64,000 nucleotides of DNA from Sthenelais limicola (GCA_942159475.1 OW804096.1:10899871-10963870), one strand, 5' to 3'. Shown: positions 20,099-31,266, counted from the first letter of the stretch. Program-made: numbers and translations. The notes: generated by a model not told the origin, from the letters alone.

Positions 20099-20889
20099 AT
20101 GTATGAATCTGGTCACCAAAGTATCTGTCAGATAAGAACACCATGCATTGCAAATTAAACAAAATTTAATGACATAAATGTAGAAATATATTCCATGACG
20201 ATATGCTAATATAATTTTGAATGAAAACATAACAGATCGAAAGGGATTTTTTTCAATACCATATAAAGTTCAATTTCTGCTCCAATATTTCCTTCAGATC
20301 ATTCCTTTCACGGTCTTGAATGTTTAAATGAACTTATAACAGTCTTTTATTTGTATGGTCATTAAACTGTTAAAACATGTTAACAAAGGTTAAAGTTCAA
20401 ATGTTACAAAGAAAATAAAGCTATATCAGCTAATATATACTGTACGACACTTTGATAATATTTTCCTTGTACTACATGAGAATACCAGGATTTCCTGTAA
20501 TTTTATAAATTTAAATAAAACTTTATAAAAAAAACAAAAAACAAACAAAATAAAATAGAATGTTGACCGTGCCATTCCATGGGGTAGTCTTGTTATTTTC
20601 TTCGTTTGTCTAGAAACCATAAAAATACTTCAAGTTTAGGGATTTAAGGCCAGGAAGGGATTCTTATTAAGACCATGGATCAATGTAATAGTGGAATTAC
20701 TTTCACACCACTCAGACATCAATTGTGAAATGCTATTTCAGGGCTGACAGTTATAGAGGTTGCCTTCATGTAAACTATTCATTTCTCTATTTATCATTCA
20801 AGTAACATTGTACATGCACTGCACTATTGACAAAGGACGTGCTATACAATTTAAATATGGTGGAGTCATTCAGAACGAACTATTTCATA
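20099..20889. other. AT-rich interval, nothing recognised
   Basis: A/T-rich with an A/C-rich stretch near 20528-20557. No frame beyond 76 codons. Confidence 0.5.
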
Positions 20890-21015
20890 TTCTGACAATG
20901 AGCTAGCCTCCACCAGGTGGCACCATTCCCGCTAGTCGTCGCGCTAGCCGCTTACTAGAACTGACAGACACTCCATACCCACCAAGAGAGACAGACGTGG
21001 CTTACAGTTTTTCTT
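20890..21015 (+). repeat. Left inverted terminal repeat of the DIRS-type element
   Basis: 126 bp, reverse complement of 23678-23803 with one mismatch that I can find (CTCTC versus CTCTA). The last codons of the RT frame (stop at 20944-20946) lie inside it. Confidence 0.93.
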
Positions 21016-22476
21016 TTTTTTTTTATGTTTAATAAATGGGCGGACAAAGCTGTCCGTCGTTCTGACTCCGGCTAACCTTTGCAACTGCTTCTTAGTAGCA
21101 TGATGTTTGTCCACAAACAGCAGTAACTCAGAATGGAGCTTAAGAAGGTGCTTCTGAGGAAGTGAAATCTCCATTGAGGTCGAGTCGAAGAGGAGACCAA
21201 GAAAAACGCACTGTTGAGAGGGGGACGTTACTTTGCTCCAGGCAATATCAAAACCTAGGCCGATCAGTATATGCAGTAGGACTCCAAGCGCAGTTCGACA
21301 CTCCTCTAAGGAATCTGCGACTAAAAAAAAGTCGTCAATGTAATTTAGTACTCTGGGAAAGCCTCGGCGGATCATAGACCTAGATACAAAATTACTGATC
21401 TGGGTAAATATATAAGGGGCGCACCTGATGCCAAAACATAGGCGCGTGTCAAGGTAGTACTTGTCCCCCTCACCAAAGTTCCACCGAATACCCTGGAGTA
21501 ACCGGTCATCAGGTCTAATGGAAATCGTGCGATAGGCAGCAGCGATGTCTATAGTGGCCATATAGCAGTCATTAGTAATAATACAACTAGCGATGTCAGA
21601 TGAACGGTAGCTGAAGCCATAGCAAGTGGAAGACATGAAATTATTGACAGAAGTTCCGACCGGCCTCTTACAATCAGTGATCGGTCTGAACTTCCCGCCG
21701 GCCTTAGGCACCGCCCCGATTGAATGAATACACTGAGGCTTTACATCAGAAGGCACATACTTGGAGTCAGTAATTTCATCACGTAGTAAGTTGGAGATGA
21801 AGTCAAAGGGCTCGTCCATGGTTGCAGAAGTATAATTAGCTCTGTCATAGGAGAGGCAAAATCCATCGTCGACAATCTTAAAACCTCGCAAGACACCATC
21901 ATGAAGAAAAGATTGTAAGGCTTGATCATTCTCATAGGCAAGTTCATAGTCCCAGGCACTCAACCGCAGTTGTGACGGTAGACCACCGATGTAATGGATA
22001 GCGCGGTCATACTCCGCCAACAGTGACAATCCATTAGCAACAAAACATGGTTCATATTCAGCGTAGCTATTATACAAATCAATCCAGTAGTCCAAATCTT
22101 TGACAAGGGGTGGCTGGCATTGCGTGTAGAAGTTGGGAATCAGGGGATTCCAAGAGTTAGTGTACGTCACGGCAGGAGTGGGTACATCTGCACTCAACAT
22201 AAACAAGGGCAAAGTGGTCGAAGGCACATTCAACAACAGATTGTCCGTATTAGTATACTCCACTGGTTCACAGGAGGTAGTAACAATATTAGGACTCCAA
22301 TTTTCAGAGTCAACAAGCCCATTCTGGACGTTTGGACGAGGGGGATCAGGCGAGGGAGGCGAAATATCAGATAGCACTAAGTCAAATCCACGAAAGACTG
22401 TGTTTACTCCGCCATCTTGCTTCACTGTCTCGCCCCAAGTCTCGTCTGACCTCTCGTAACACTTCTCATGATGACG
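20944..22476 (-). CDS. DIRS-type reverse transcriptase (truncated, about 510 codons open)
   Basis: The frame opens right after the second UGA and has no clear ATG at its start, so it may be expressed as a gag-RT readthrough product. The N-terminal part is unconserved and Pro-rich, then RT blocks follow: HSIGAVPKAGGKFRPITD, YMATIDIAAAYR, CFGIRCAPYIF, the catalytic YIDD in LNYIDDFFLVAD, and VFLGLLFDS. After LQRLAG the sequence changes to a short Lys-rich tail; the RNase H and recombinase expected for a full DIRS element are missing. The last residues come from the terminal repeat. RT core residues appear intact. Confidence 0.8.
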   Translation of the reverse strand, partial: RHHEKCYERSDETWGETVKQDGGVNTVFRGFDLVLSDISPPSPDPPRPNVQNGLVDSENWSPNIVTTSCEPVEYTNTDNLLLNVPSTTLPLFMLSADVPTPAVTYTNSWNPLIPNFYTQCQPPLVKDLDYWIDLYNSYAEYEPCFVANGLSLLAEYDRAIHYIGGLPSQLRLSAWDYELAYENDQALQSFLHDGVLRGFKIVDDGFCLSYDRANYTSATMDEPFDFISNLLRDEITDSKYVPSDVKPQCIHSIGAVPKAGGKFRPITDCKRPVGTSVNNFMSSTCYGFSYRSSDIASCIITNDCYMATIDIAAAYRTISIRPDDRLLQGIRWNFGEGDKYYLDTRLCFGIRCAPYIFTQISNFVSRSMIRRGFPRVLNYIDDFFLVADSLEECRTALGVLLHILIGLGFDIAWSKVTSPSQQCVFLGLLFDSTSMEISLPQKHLLKLHSELLLFVDKHHATKKQLQRLAGVRTTDSFVRPFIKHKKKKKNCKPRLSLLVGMECLSVLVSG

Positions 22477-22599
22477 TCAGGCGGCCCCGGATCTCCCCTT
22501 CAGGGGACACCCCGAAGCCTTGTGATCAGCTGAGCATATGCGGCAAACATGTTCCTTGGGACAATCGGTACGGGAACAAGTCTTATAGTTGTAGAAAAA
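22477..22599 (-). pseudogene. Gag zinc-knuckle segment beyond the in-frame UGA
   Basis: Forty codons and a second TGA (22477-22479), in frame with both gag and RT. Residues include NYKTC, TDCPKEHVC, RICSADH and SGCP, which together give a Cys/His-rich knuckle. It is translated only if the first UGA is read through. Confidence 0.65.
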
Positions 22600-23643
22600 T
22601 CAATTTGACTCTGGGTAATCCTCAGGGACAGAAGTAGTTTTCCTCGGTTTTGATTTAGGCTTAGCAGAAGGCAAGGGTACTCTGAGGACTTTCATATTAG
22701 CGGCATGGAAGTGCTCCGCCGACAACATGGCATCATAATCAAAAGACAAGGCTTCTCCGACAACAACCTTATCAACCACAGCTCTATCATACTCCATGTA
22801 CGCCGAGTCAACATAAGACTCCTTCTGAGCATGTTTGGCGAGGAACTTTAAATGACTCAGATAAGAATCGGCTCTGTCATCACCAGAAGCGTGCAGGTTA
22901 CAATAAACACGGATCATGCCATAAATCAAGTTACGGTAAGACAGTTTCTTTGGGTCTAGGTGCCTCAACTGGATAGAGTTATCCCTATATTGCACAAAAA
23001 ATTCAGGGCGTAACAAAATACCTTTTGACCTTTTCTGGCTATCTGGGTCTATAGTGATGGCCAAGTCCTGCAGGGCAGAAGTAAGAGAACCAGTAATCAT
23101 AGAGGCAGGAGAGGTAGAGCTGGACATCGAAGCACGAGCTAGGGCATTGTCCACATCCAAACGTATAGAGGACCATGACGGCACCTGAGGCTTGACCGGA
23201 GGAGGTGGGGGAGGCGGAGGTGTGGGGCCCGCACCTGGGTTCGCAGTAGGATTCAGGTTGCGACCGGTTTGACCACCTTGACCACCGGCTGGTATGGCGT
23301 CCAATCTTGACAGAACAGCAGTATGCTTCTTTGATAAATTGTCGAGGCCAGCTACAAGAAGACGCACTTCATCAGCCTGTTGCTTGTTAATGTCCAAAAG
23401 CTTTTGGACATCAGCAGGAGAAAGAGGGATAGCGTCAGTAACTACTTCCTTTTTAACAGTAAGAGGGTCGTCTTCCGCCACTAAGGCCTCCAACTTGTCA
23501 GTGTCCAAAAACATGCGCCAATCGTCCTCACCTGTAGAACCAGCCTGTCTCGCTGCAGTTACGGCTTCATTCTTGAAGCGACAGGTTTTCTGACCTTCTC
23601 TAAGGTGTTTATACCCACAAGCGCCACAGAGTTTAGCAGCCAT
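22600..23643 (-). CDS. Gag-like protein of the DIRS-type element (347 aa to the first UGA)
   Basis: Starts at an ATG just inside the right inverted repeat. Residues 6-21 form a small Cys/His cluster (C6-x2-C9-x3-H13-x7-C21). A proline-rich linker is in the middle, followed by a helical region. The frame stops at TGA (22600-22602), but the next 40 in-frame codons (22599 down to 22480) encode a second zinc motif, C-x4-C-x5-C-x2-C-x3-H-x4-C, typical of the C-terminus of gag-like proteins of this group. So the TGA is either a recent nonsense change (possibly CGA to TGA) or a readthrough site. It lies directly upstream of RT in the same frame. Confidence 0.75.
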   Translation of the reverse strand: MAAKLCGACGYKHLREGQKTCRFKNEAVTAARQAGSTGEDDWRMFLDTDKLEALVAEDDPLTVKKEVVTDAIPLSPADVQKLLDINKQQADEVRLLVAGLDNLSKKHTAVLSRLDAIPAGGQGGQTGRNLNPTANPGAGPTPPPPPPPPVKPQVPSWSSIRLDVDNALARASMSSSTSPASMITGSLTSALQDLAITIDPDSQKRSKGILLRPEFFVQYRDNSIQLRHLDPKKLSYRNLIYGMIRVYCNLHASGDDRADSYLSHLKFLAKHAQKESYVDSAYMEYDRAVVDKVVVGEALSFDYDAMLSAEHFHAANMKVLRVPLPSAKPKSKPRKTTSVPEDYPESN

Positions 23644-23677
23644 AGCGGCAATAGACAGATAAATACACAGAGATTCG

Positions 23678-23803
23678 AAGAAAAACTGTAAGCCACGTCT
23701 GTCTCTATTGGTGGGTATGGAGTGTCTGTCAGTTCTAGTAAGCGGCTAGCGCGACGACTAGCGGGAATGGTGCCACCTGGTGGAGGCTAGCTCATTGTCA
23801 GAA
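23678..23803 (+). repeat. Right inverted terminal repeat of the DIRS-type element
   Basis: 126 bp, pairs with 20890-21015. The gag ATG (23643) lies 35 bases inside it, so this repeat would hold the element's promoter. Confidence 0.93.
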
Positions 23804-24091
23804 CATATAGAGATATATATGCCAGTGGGAAATATATATAATCAATTTTACACTTCCAAGATTTGGATGGATTGACGGAGTAGTTAATCGAATGTTAGGT
23901 TCCATCGTATAGATCATGCTACAATCTTATGTAAATCTTATTGAACGAGTATTTGTGGTGTGAACTAATATGAATGTTTGTTTTCACTATGTTTAACGTA
24001 TTGCCTAGAAACTACACACAAAAAGGAAAATGTCACTTGGTCGGAGTTGGGGTAACTGTAAAGAGCTTAAGTAGACAACATTATTATAAAT

Positions 24092-24186
24092 AAATCTTTA
24101 TTTAAATTCCCTGAAGAAGGTTCAACTGAGAAATCTTTATTTAAATTCCCTGAAGAAGGTTCAACTGAGAACCGAAACGTTGGAAT
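24092..24186 (+). ncRNA. Possible hammerhead-ribozyme relic with 39-bp tandem duplication
   Basis: 24092-24130 and 24131-24169 are a direct 39-bp duplication. In the second copy: ATTCC (24145-24149), CTGAAGA (24150-24156), stem GGTTC/GAACC (24158-24162 with 24169-24173), GAAAC, GTT and GGAAT (24182-24186), which pairs with ATTCC. This follows the type-I hammerhead order with a minimal stem III, as described for Penelope-like elements. One extra A sits between the core and stem II, so activity is doubtful. No Penelope RT is nearby. Confidence 0.4.
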
Positions 24187-24454
24187 CACACCTACAATTA
24201 ACTATAGGTCAATAAAAAAACACTTAAAAAAACCTGCTGTTGTCCAGTTTTGGTGTTCTACCTACAAAAATGTATTATAAATAATATGGTGGATGAATAT
24301 AGTGTTGGGAATAAAATAAAATTGTATATCAACACCATGGATAGAGCGTTTTTCTGTAATCTACGAAAGACGAGAGTGTTCATCTGATAAAAGTATGCAT
24401 TATTGCATACTCGTTTCATGCCTAAAACTATGCACTTCACATGAGGAAAGAATC

Positions 24455-24488
24455 CAAGATGGCGGCGCCCATGGGGGCCGCCATCTTG
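24455..24488. promoter_or_regulatory. Inverted pair of YY1-like motifs
   Basis: CAAGATGGCGGC ... GCCGCCATCTTG form a near-perfect GC-rich palindrome in AT-rich DNA. AAGATGGCGGC matches the YY1 consensus on both strands. No gene start is visible next to it. Confidence 0.5.
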
Positions 24489-25021
24489 TGCATGAAATCT
24501 CGTGAGATCTTACCTCGTTTGAAGTCTCGTTCATAGGGCTCAAATTGTCTTGAAATCGGAAATGAAATCAAGCTTCACTTTGAAACAAACGTTAAAAGAA
24601 GAGAGTCTTTGGTTTTTAAATGAGACAGAAAATGAATCTGAAATTCAAAATGATTTTGGAAATGAAAATAATTTTCTATTTACAAAATGAAACCAAAAAT
24701 CAGTTTCAATACGTGAGCACCCTCGTCTTCCGTAGTAATTGTATTAAATATTGTATATAGGACTCGAAGACTTCGATTTATTGTGAAAAGTTTCAGAACA
24801 AAAACCTGTTATAAAATAATCTTATATTATAGCGTCTGGTTTGAGATCCATCAATCAGCTTCTGAACACTGAGAAGTATTATTGATTTCATGGGACAGCC
24901 TCTGAGATATACAGTCTCGTGGTCATGAGCCTAGAGACCCCAGAGACTCCACATATAAATATAAAAACATTGATATGTTCATGAAACTATAGGTTAAACG
25001 AACAAAACAAGACATATACAT

Positions 25022-25672
25022 ATTATGTGTTACAGGAAAATGAGTCAGATTTCCCAAATAATAGATTTTGAGATATTATCATGTTTGGAAAAATGAGATC
25101 AAGCCGATTCTAATGATTGTAAGCAGTAGGCCATCTAATAAGAGTTTCTATACATTTTAAGTTTGATATTTTTATTTTTGAAAAAAGAAAGATTTCAATG
25201 TTTCTGTGTGGACAAATACTAGTAAAGTAAGTATATATACTAAATAGGGTGACCTTAGAAATGCAAGGATATGTTTAATACACAGTCCTGGAATTTGATG
25301 TATGTATTTATACGACTTGGAGCATTAGATACCCAAATATTGAGAATATTCCAACAAGGGTCAGATTTTCAGAAAATGTACAATTGGCAGCTCTACACAT
25401 TTAGGAAATTCTGCTAAATGAGGCTGAACAATGAAGAATACCGGGTATATCTGAGTATATTTGGTATCGCATTGATTTAAAGTAACAGTTCTGATATGTT
25501 AAACTGCATTTTGAAGCTCCTTCCTGTCTTAAATGTGAGTAATTTGAGATGATTGGTGACGGCAAATTGCACATTTTCTGCAAATCTGACCCACAAAGAG
25601 ATCTTATGAATAACATCTCCTTGAGAACATTTTATTTTGCGACATATGACTCATTTTCCCGCAACACATCTA
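25022..25672 (+). mobile_element. MITE family C, copy C3, interrupted by B5
   Basis: Both halves of family C flank B5 (25358-25592). Removing B5 and one ACAA leaves a near-normal C length of about 410 bp. Confidence 0.85.
25358..25592 (+). mobile_element. MITE family B, copy B5, nested in a family C element
   Basis: 235 bp with exact target duplication ACAA (25354-25357 and 25593-25596). It interrupts the family C copy spanning 25022-25672, showing that B moved after that C copy inserted. Confidence 0.92.
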
Positions 25673-25970
25673 ATATTACATTCAAAAAAGTATATATAAT
25701 CAAATATCTTAATCCAGTCATGTACATATATGCAACTATACAATGAAATAACGGAGGGAAAAGGCCTGAATTGCTTACGTTTCATGGATTGATTTTTCTT
25801 TCCCTGTTTTTCTGTTTTGCCTCGAAGTCAAGACTTTAATCCCAAGGCTTTGGCACAAGGGTCAGGAGAGGATTGTGTATAAGGCCATGGGTAACTCATG
25901 TCAACTCTTCTTCTCAGATCCTGTCCTCGGAGGGAGGCGAACACAGTGAATCCACTCACTGTGAATCCCA

Positions 25971-26301
25971 GATATAATACCTTTGGGGCCTGACTCAGGT
26001 GTTCACAATGGAACTCCCAGATATGGGTCAGACTTTCAGAAAATGTACAATTGGCAGCTGTACACATTTAGTAAACTCTGCTAAATTAGGCTGCAATTTG
26101 GTCAATACTAGGTAAATTCGAGTATATTTGGCATTGCATTAATTCTACCAATCTGTTTGGTTAGGTTGAACTGTATTTTGAACTTTATTTTCGTCTGAAA
26201 TTTGGGTTATTTGAGAAGATTGGTGAAGGCGAATTGTACATTTTCTGAAAATCTGACCCATATAATACCTTTCAGGCCTGAATCAGGTGTTCACAATGGA
26301 A
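25971..26301 (+). repeat. Tandem duplication split by B6
   Basis: TATAATACCTTT..GGCCTGA.TCAGGTGTTCACAATGG occurs at 25973-26013 and 26261-26301; B6 lies between. Confidence 0.8.
26025..26259 (+). mobile_element. MITE family B, copy B6
   Basis: 235 bp, B-II subfamily (GGTTGAACTGTATTTTGAAC). Target duplication ATAT. It sits in the second unit of an older tandem duplication of about 50 bp (25971-26020 and 26021-26301). Confidence 0.9.
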
Positions 26302-26684
26302 ATGTGTCTGGATTAAAAACTCACTTTAAAACTGGATCTATTATATTAGCAAACTAAATTGACAAACTAACTACGGTCATCAATTTTCTTTTGGGGTGGA
26401 GGAAGTCCGACATTCGTTTTTAGAAAACTTGAAAATGAAGATTAATTGCCGTTTCTTTTCATGGATTCACGTTTTTTATCTCAAAAGTTTCATTATTTGT
26501 GACATTCTGAGACAACTGCATTGATATTGCAATTGATACGTAGGCAATATTAAACTATACATAGATGGTTTTGCTGAAGATGTAGTTTCAAACATGATGT
26601 TATCAAAAATGAAAAATTGTACCACAAAGGTCTTGCCTACAGTGTAAACTAATGTATGTGATATAACCAAAGCATCCATCATAT

Positions 26685-26919
26685 GGGTCAGATTTTCAGA
26701 AAATGTACAATTCAATTTCGCCAATCTTCTCAAATAGCCCAGATTTCAGACGAAAATAAAGTTCAAAATACAGTTTAATCTAACCAAACAGATTGCTAGT
26801 ATCAATGCAATGCCAAATATACTCGAATTTACCTAGTATTGACCAAATTGCAGCCTAATTTAGCAGAATTTAATCAATGTGTACAGCTGCTAATTGTACA
26901 TTTTCCGAAAATCTGACCC
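26685..26919 (-). mobile_element. MITE family B, copy B7
   Basis: 235 bp, B-II subfamily, target duplication ATAT. Confidence 0.9.
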
Positions 26920-27924
26920 ATATGCAAACTCATTTACAAATAATCACCAATTTATAAAAGTACAGCCTCCACTGGACTATGTATACGTTTTGCCAAGAAC
27001 ATGGAGGTTCTGAAGATATTATTATTACCAATATTGTTTCATTAGAGACCTTTCTGAAGAGAAAATTCCATGAATTTAGTTTTTTCTACAGGGATTTTCC
27101 CGAAAAAGGTTAAAATCCAAGTTAGGGTCATTACCCATTGAGGTCCGCGACACAGGGGTTTGGAATTCTCATCCATAATTGAAAGTTAGTGATCAAGTCT
27201 AAAAAGCCATAATGAACAGCTTCTCATGAATATTCATAGCCCTTGAAGCGTTTCAACGACCCATCAAAATTTCAAATTTGGATTGACGCAAGGAGAGGGA
27301 CTTTTTAAGAGAGGAATATTGATACAAAGACTGAGGCGGCAGAAAGCTGGGATTACAGTACTTGAAATCATGTCAAGAAAATGATTGATCTGAAATTTAA
27401 ATTCAGAAATCAAAGAAAATGATATTTGCAGAGCCTATTACGGCATTATTGGGGGATTGGGTAATATGTGTGGCTAAGAATAGCTTTCAAATCAATGCAA
27501 AATTCTCGAAGTGTTGAACATTAATTTGAATTTGATTATTTATTTAACTTGATTAGCTGATATAAAGGGTAATAGTTTGTTGTTTTCTAACCTTTTCGGA
27601 ACAATCTGAAGATATTGCTGTACAAGTACAATAGTATTTCGTTTTACTATACACGAATTGTTCTGAAAACAACGTATCTAGAGTCAGTTACGCATAGTGT
27701 GTATTTCACTAGTGAGTTATGTGTGCTTGTCACAGTAGCCAAACTAGTTTTATTTTTACTAATGTTACCAACGACATTCAAATTCATGACTTGATTTCTT
27801 TCTATTTCAATTATAAAGATGGAAGTCAACTCTTCTGAAAACGACTCATTTCAATTATATTTGAAAATTTTATTTTGTGACCCTACGCATTTCGCTTCTT
27901 CTATTTTCATGATTGAAGGCATAT
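26920..27924. other. AT-rich interval, nothing recognised
   Basis: No repeat or credible frame seen between B7 and C4. Confidence 0.5.
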
Positions 27925-28255
27925 GTGATGTGTTTCAGGAAAATGAGTCACAAGTCGCAAAAGGGATATTTTTCAAAGTGTTTTATTCACAAGACATCTT
28001 TATTGAAATGCTATGATTTTTAGAGGGTTTAGCACTTATAGTCATATAAATCCGTGTAACAAATTTCAGGACATTATATTAAAGCTTGCGTTTTGAAGGC
28101 CTTCATATGGAGTATATTTTAAAATAAATATATCAAACTTAAAATATAGAAATACATATCAGGTATCCTATTGTTTACTATCAGTGGAATCACCTTGATC
28201 TCCCCTTTTTAAATACGATGATCTCTCGAATTCAAGATTTTGCGACTTATTCACG
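27925..28255 (-). mobile_element. MITE family C, copy C4 (right end lost)
   Basis: Begins GTGATGTGTTTCAGGAAAAT and runs to TTTTGCGACTTAT, after which the terminal repeat is missing. Confidence 0.78.
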
Positions 28256-29431
28256 CTCCTTCAACCAACTCGTTAAACCTATATAACACATTTAGACAAC
28301 CAGAAGATCCCAATTCAGCTTTACTATGTGGGAATATAAATGTCAAATTGGTTATTGTGGGTCATGACAAAATATTGATAGTTTCCAGGCATTTGATATC
28401 GCTCCAGCAATACAAGCGATTTACTTATCACATTTTCACGTTGAAAACGATCTGACTTTGTAAAGAATACTTATATTTATCCATACGTAATTAACAATCC
28501 TCCCTTTAATTCCAGGTGATGTTTACCAAATGGCATACTGAGGTAAGTAATGAAATCATCACAAAAATAATGTTCCCCACAAAATATAAACTGGCACGAT
28601 GCTCGCAGTGAAAGACCCTATGAGGCACAGTATACTTAAGATACATTCGTCAAGGTCCATTTTACAGTCTAGGCCCAGAGATGAGAGAGTCCCTTCGAAC
28701 AAAGGTAAAGCCTCTCGCTCAAAACCGCTAAGTGCCATTATAATTCCATTAACACAGCAAAATGTCATTATAATCCCATTAGGACGCCTGCTCCTGGACC
28801 AGAAAACATTAGCGCAGTAGGCGTCCAATCACTGACATACCATTCTTATCTAATCTGAGGGTTTGGGCCTAGAGTGTTTAGATATTTTCAGCTTTGCAGT
28901 ATACCAATACTGATATTGCAAATGAATATAACTCTTTATCAACAATGATGTGAATGTTATACCTGTATGTTTAGCTTTCGTCAACATGACTTTAGTTGGC
29001 CTACGGAAATAATGAACTAGAACTAAAATGAAATGACCTCATTCGGGTATCAAACTCTTTCTGGCGTATTTCTTTCTCCTTGACCCGAGTGACGTTACTA
29101 CCAAAATACAATAACAGGAAAGGACATATGAGAACCAATAAAAAGGACAGGTGAAAAACGTCCCAAACCGGAAGTATGAGACCGGCGTCTTCGCCACTTG
29201 AGACATGGTCAGGTTCGCAACAAGAGATTGAGCCCTTATTCTCTAGTTTAGAATAAATCCTCCAGGGGATAGAGGGCCTACTGGAGACCTTTCACCTGAC
29301 GCCTCACTGCTTGGTATGGAGTGGCCTTAGGATTCTTCCAGATTCTGTTAGATTTCTCCTGAGGCTTTTGGTCAGGATTTGATATAATACCGCCAATAAT
29401 GTAATGCTACCGACTTCTGCAAAGGATATGT
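28256..29431. other. Interval without recognised features
   Basis: Contains an 89-codon minus frame and its 73-codon plus shadow near 28560-28830; neither shows a domain or composition unlike the surroundings. Confidence 0.45.
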
Positions 29432-29666
29432 GGGTGAGATTTTTAGAAAATGTACAATTCAACTCCGCCAATGTTCTCAAATAACCCAAATTTCAGACGA
29501 GAATAAAGTTCAAAATACAGTTCAACCTAACCAAACAGATTGCTAGAATCAATTCAATGTCGAATATACTCGAATTTACCTCGTATTGACCAAATTGCAG
29601 CCTAATTTTGAAGAATTTACTAAATGTGTAGAGCTGCCAATTGTACATTTTCTGAAAATCTGACCC
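29432..29666 (-). mobile_element. MITE family B, copy B8
   Basis: 235 bp, B-II subfamily, target duplication ATGT exact. Confidence 0.9.
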
Positions 29667-30162
29667 ATGTAGGATACAGACAGAAGAGTGTGGGAGGAGA
29701 GATTTCCTACTTTTAAGAGCGTCATCCTTCATATACTTAGTTTACACTATTCCTAACAATATCAAAGAGTTTCTATGTTAAAGAAAAGTTATTACTGTTA
29801 AGGTGTGACGGTAATAGCCATGGCCTAGCATGAATAAGTAGACTTGCACAGTACTGGGTAGCTAAGCATAACTAGCGATTTTAGTAATGAGATAATATAA
29901 TAAATGTGATGATAATTAATAATTAAGGCAATGAGATTACACAATGTTACGTAATATTACATAGCATTACTTATAAATGTAATAATAATGGAGTGTTAAC
30001 CCGCTGGCTAAAAGAGACAAAATGGAGACCTCTCTGGTGTCGTTGTGGATACTTCTATTGAGGCCTCATCACACTATTTACATTTAATATTAACATTAGC
30101 ATCCTAGTATGGATCTCCCAGAAGCAGATCTGTAAGCACAGGCTTCTATGTAAATACTATAT

Positions 30163-30387
30163 GGGTCAGATTTTCAGAAAATGTACAATTGGCAGCTCGA
30201 CATATTTAGGAAATTCTGCTGGAAAATGGTAAATACTGGGTATATCTAAGTATATTGGGGATCGCATTGATTTAAAGTATCAGTTCTGTTATGTTAAACT
30301 GCACTTTGAAGCTCATTTTTGTCTTAAATTTGATTCATTTGAGAGGATTGGTGAAGACGAATTGTACATTTTCTGAAAATCTGACCC
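30163..30387 (+). mobile_element. MITE family B, copy B9
   Basis: 225 bp with a small internal deletion. B-I subfamily, target duplication ATAT. Confidence 0.88.
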
Positions 30388-30833
30388 ATATAGACGAAAC
30401 AAACACATTTGTCACAAGGTTATATTATATTATTGTACTTGAATGAATATTGAAATGGTAGTATACTACCCCGGAAATGAGTGGCAGAAGTTGTAGTAGC
30501 TGAACTAAACAGCCTGGTACAAAGCGATATGAGGTCCCATCCCAAGGGATCTGTAAATAGTCATAAGAAATCGAAGGAAAACTGTAAACTCTGATGTAAA
30601 AATTACAACAATTAATTGTGATGTGACATTTATGCTGGGAAAGTGTTTTATATGGAAATTGAGACCACTGTGCATGTATATGTCAACCTAAAGTGCAGTT
30701 TAATATCAGTCTACCCAAGGCAGTCCCCTGAAGTAAAGGCATTTGATATCATAGTTATTGCAATATGAAAATGGCAATATCAAATATCAGTTTAGCCATA
30801 TATGTTCATATCAAACGGATATCGCCAGCATGT

Positions 30834-31074
30834 GGGTCAGATTTTCAGAAAATGTACAATTGGCAGATCAACATATTTTGTAAATTCCGATAAATTGGAC
30901 TGAAAAATCATCCACACTAGGTATATATGAGTATATCTGGTATTGCCTTGATTCAAACAGTCTGTATCAGTTCTGTTATGTTGAACAGTATTTTGAACCT
31001 GATTTTTGTCTCAAGTATGGGTTATTTGAGAGAATTGGTGAAGGTGAATTGTACATTTTCTGAAAATCTGACCC
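30834..31074 (+). mobile_element. MITE family B, copy B10
   Basis: 241 bp, B-III subfamily (GCAGATCAACATATTTTGTA). Target duplication ATGT exact. Confidence 0.9.
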
Positions 31075-31266
31075 ATGTGCAATTATATTCTCTGGACAGG
31101 AAATATAGTGTTTCATGTCACTTTAGTGTAGGATCTGTTATGGAGCAAAGTATATCTCCTGATAAGTAATGAATTGGCTGTACTGCAGTACTCTATCTAT
31201 ATCCAGAGTTAAACAAACGAGCCAAGAATGAATGTCATTCTATAGAATGGATGTAATTCTATACTT

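Larger units (their letters stand above)
20890..23803 (-). mobile_element. DIRS-type gag/RT element with 126-bp inverted repeats, deletion derivative
   Basis: Coding strand is minus: inverted repeat, gag, RT, inverted repeat. The RT resembles DIRS-group tyrosine-recombinase retroelements. RNase H, methyltransferase and tyrosine recombinase are absent: the frame leaves RT homology after LQRLAG, passes an A-rich stretch and runs into the inverted repeat. The flanks CATAT (20886-20890 and 23804-23808) may be a chance or real short duplication; DIRS elements usually make none. Non-autonomous as it stands. Confidence 0.8.

Noticed and set aside
20886..23808. CATAT flanks of the DIRS-type element as a proven target duplication
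   Set aside because: Five AT-rich bases can match by chance and DIRS elements typically make no duplication; left as a note only.
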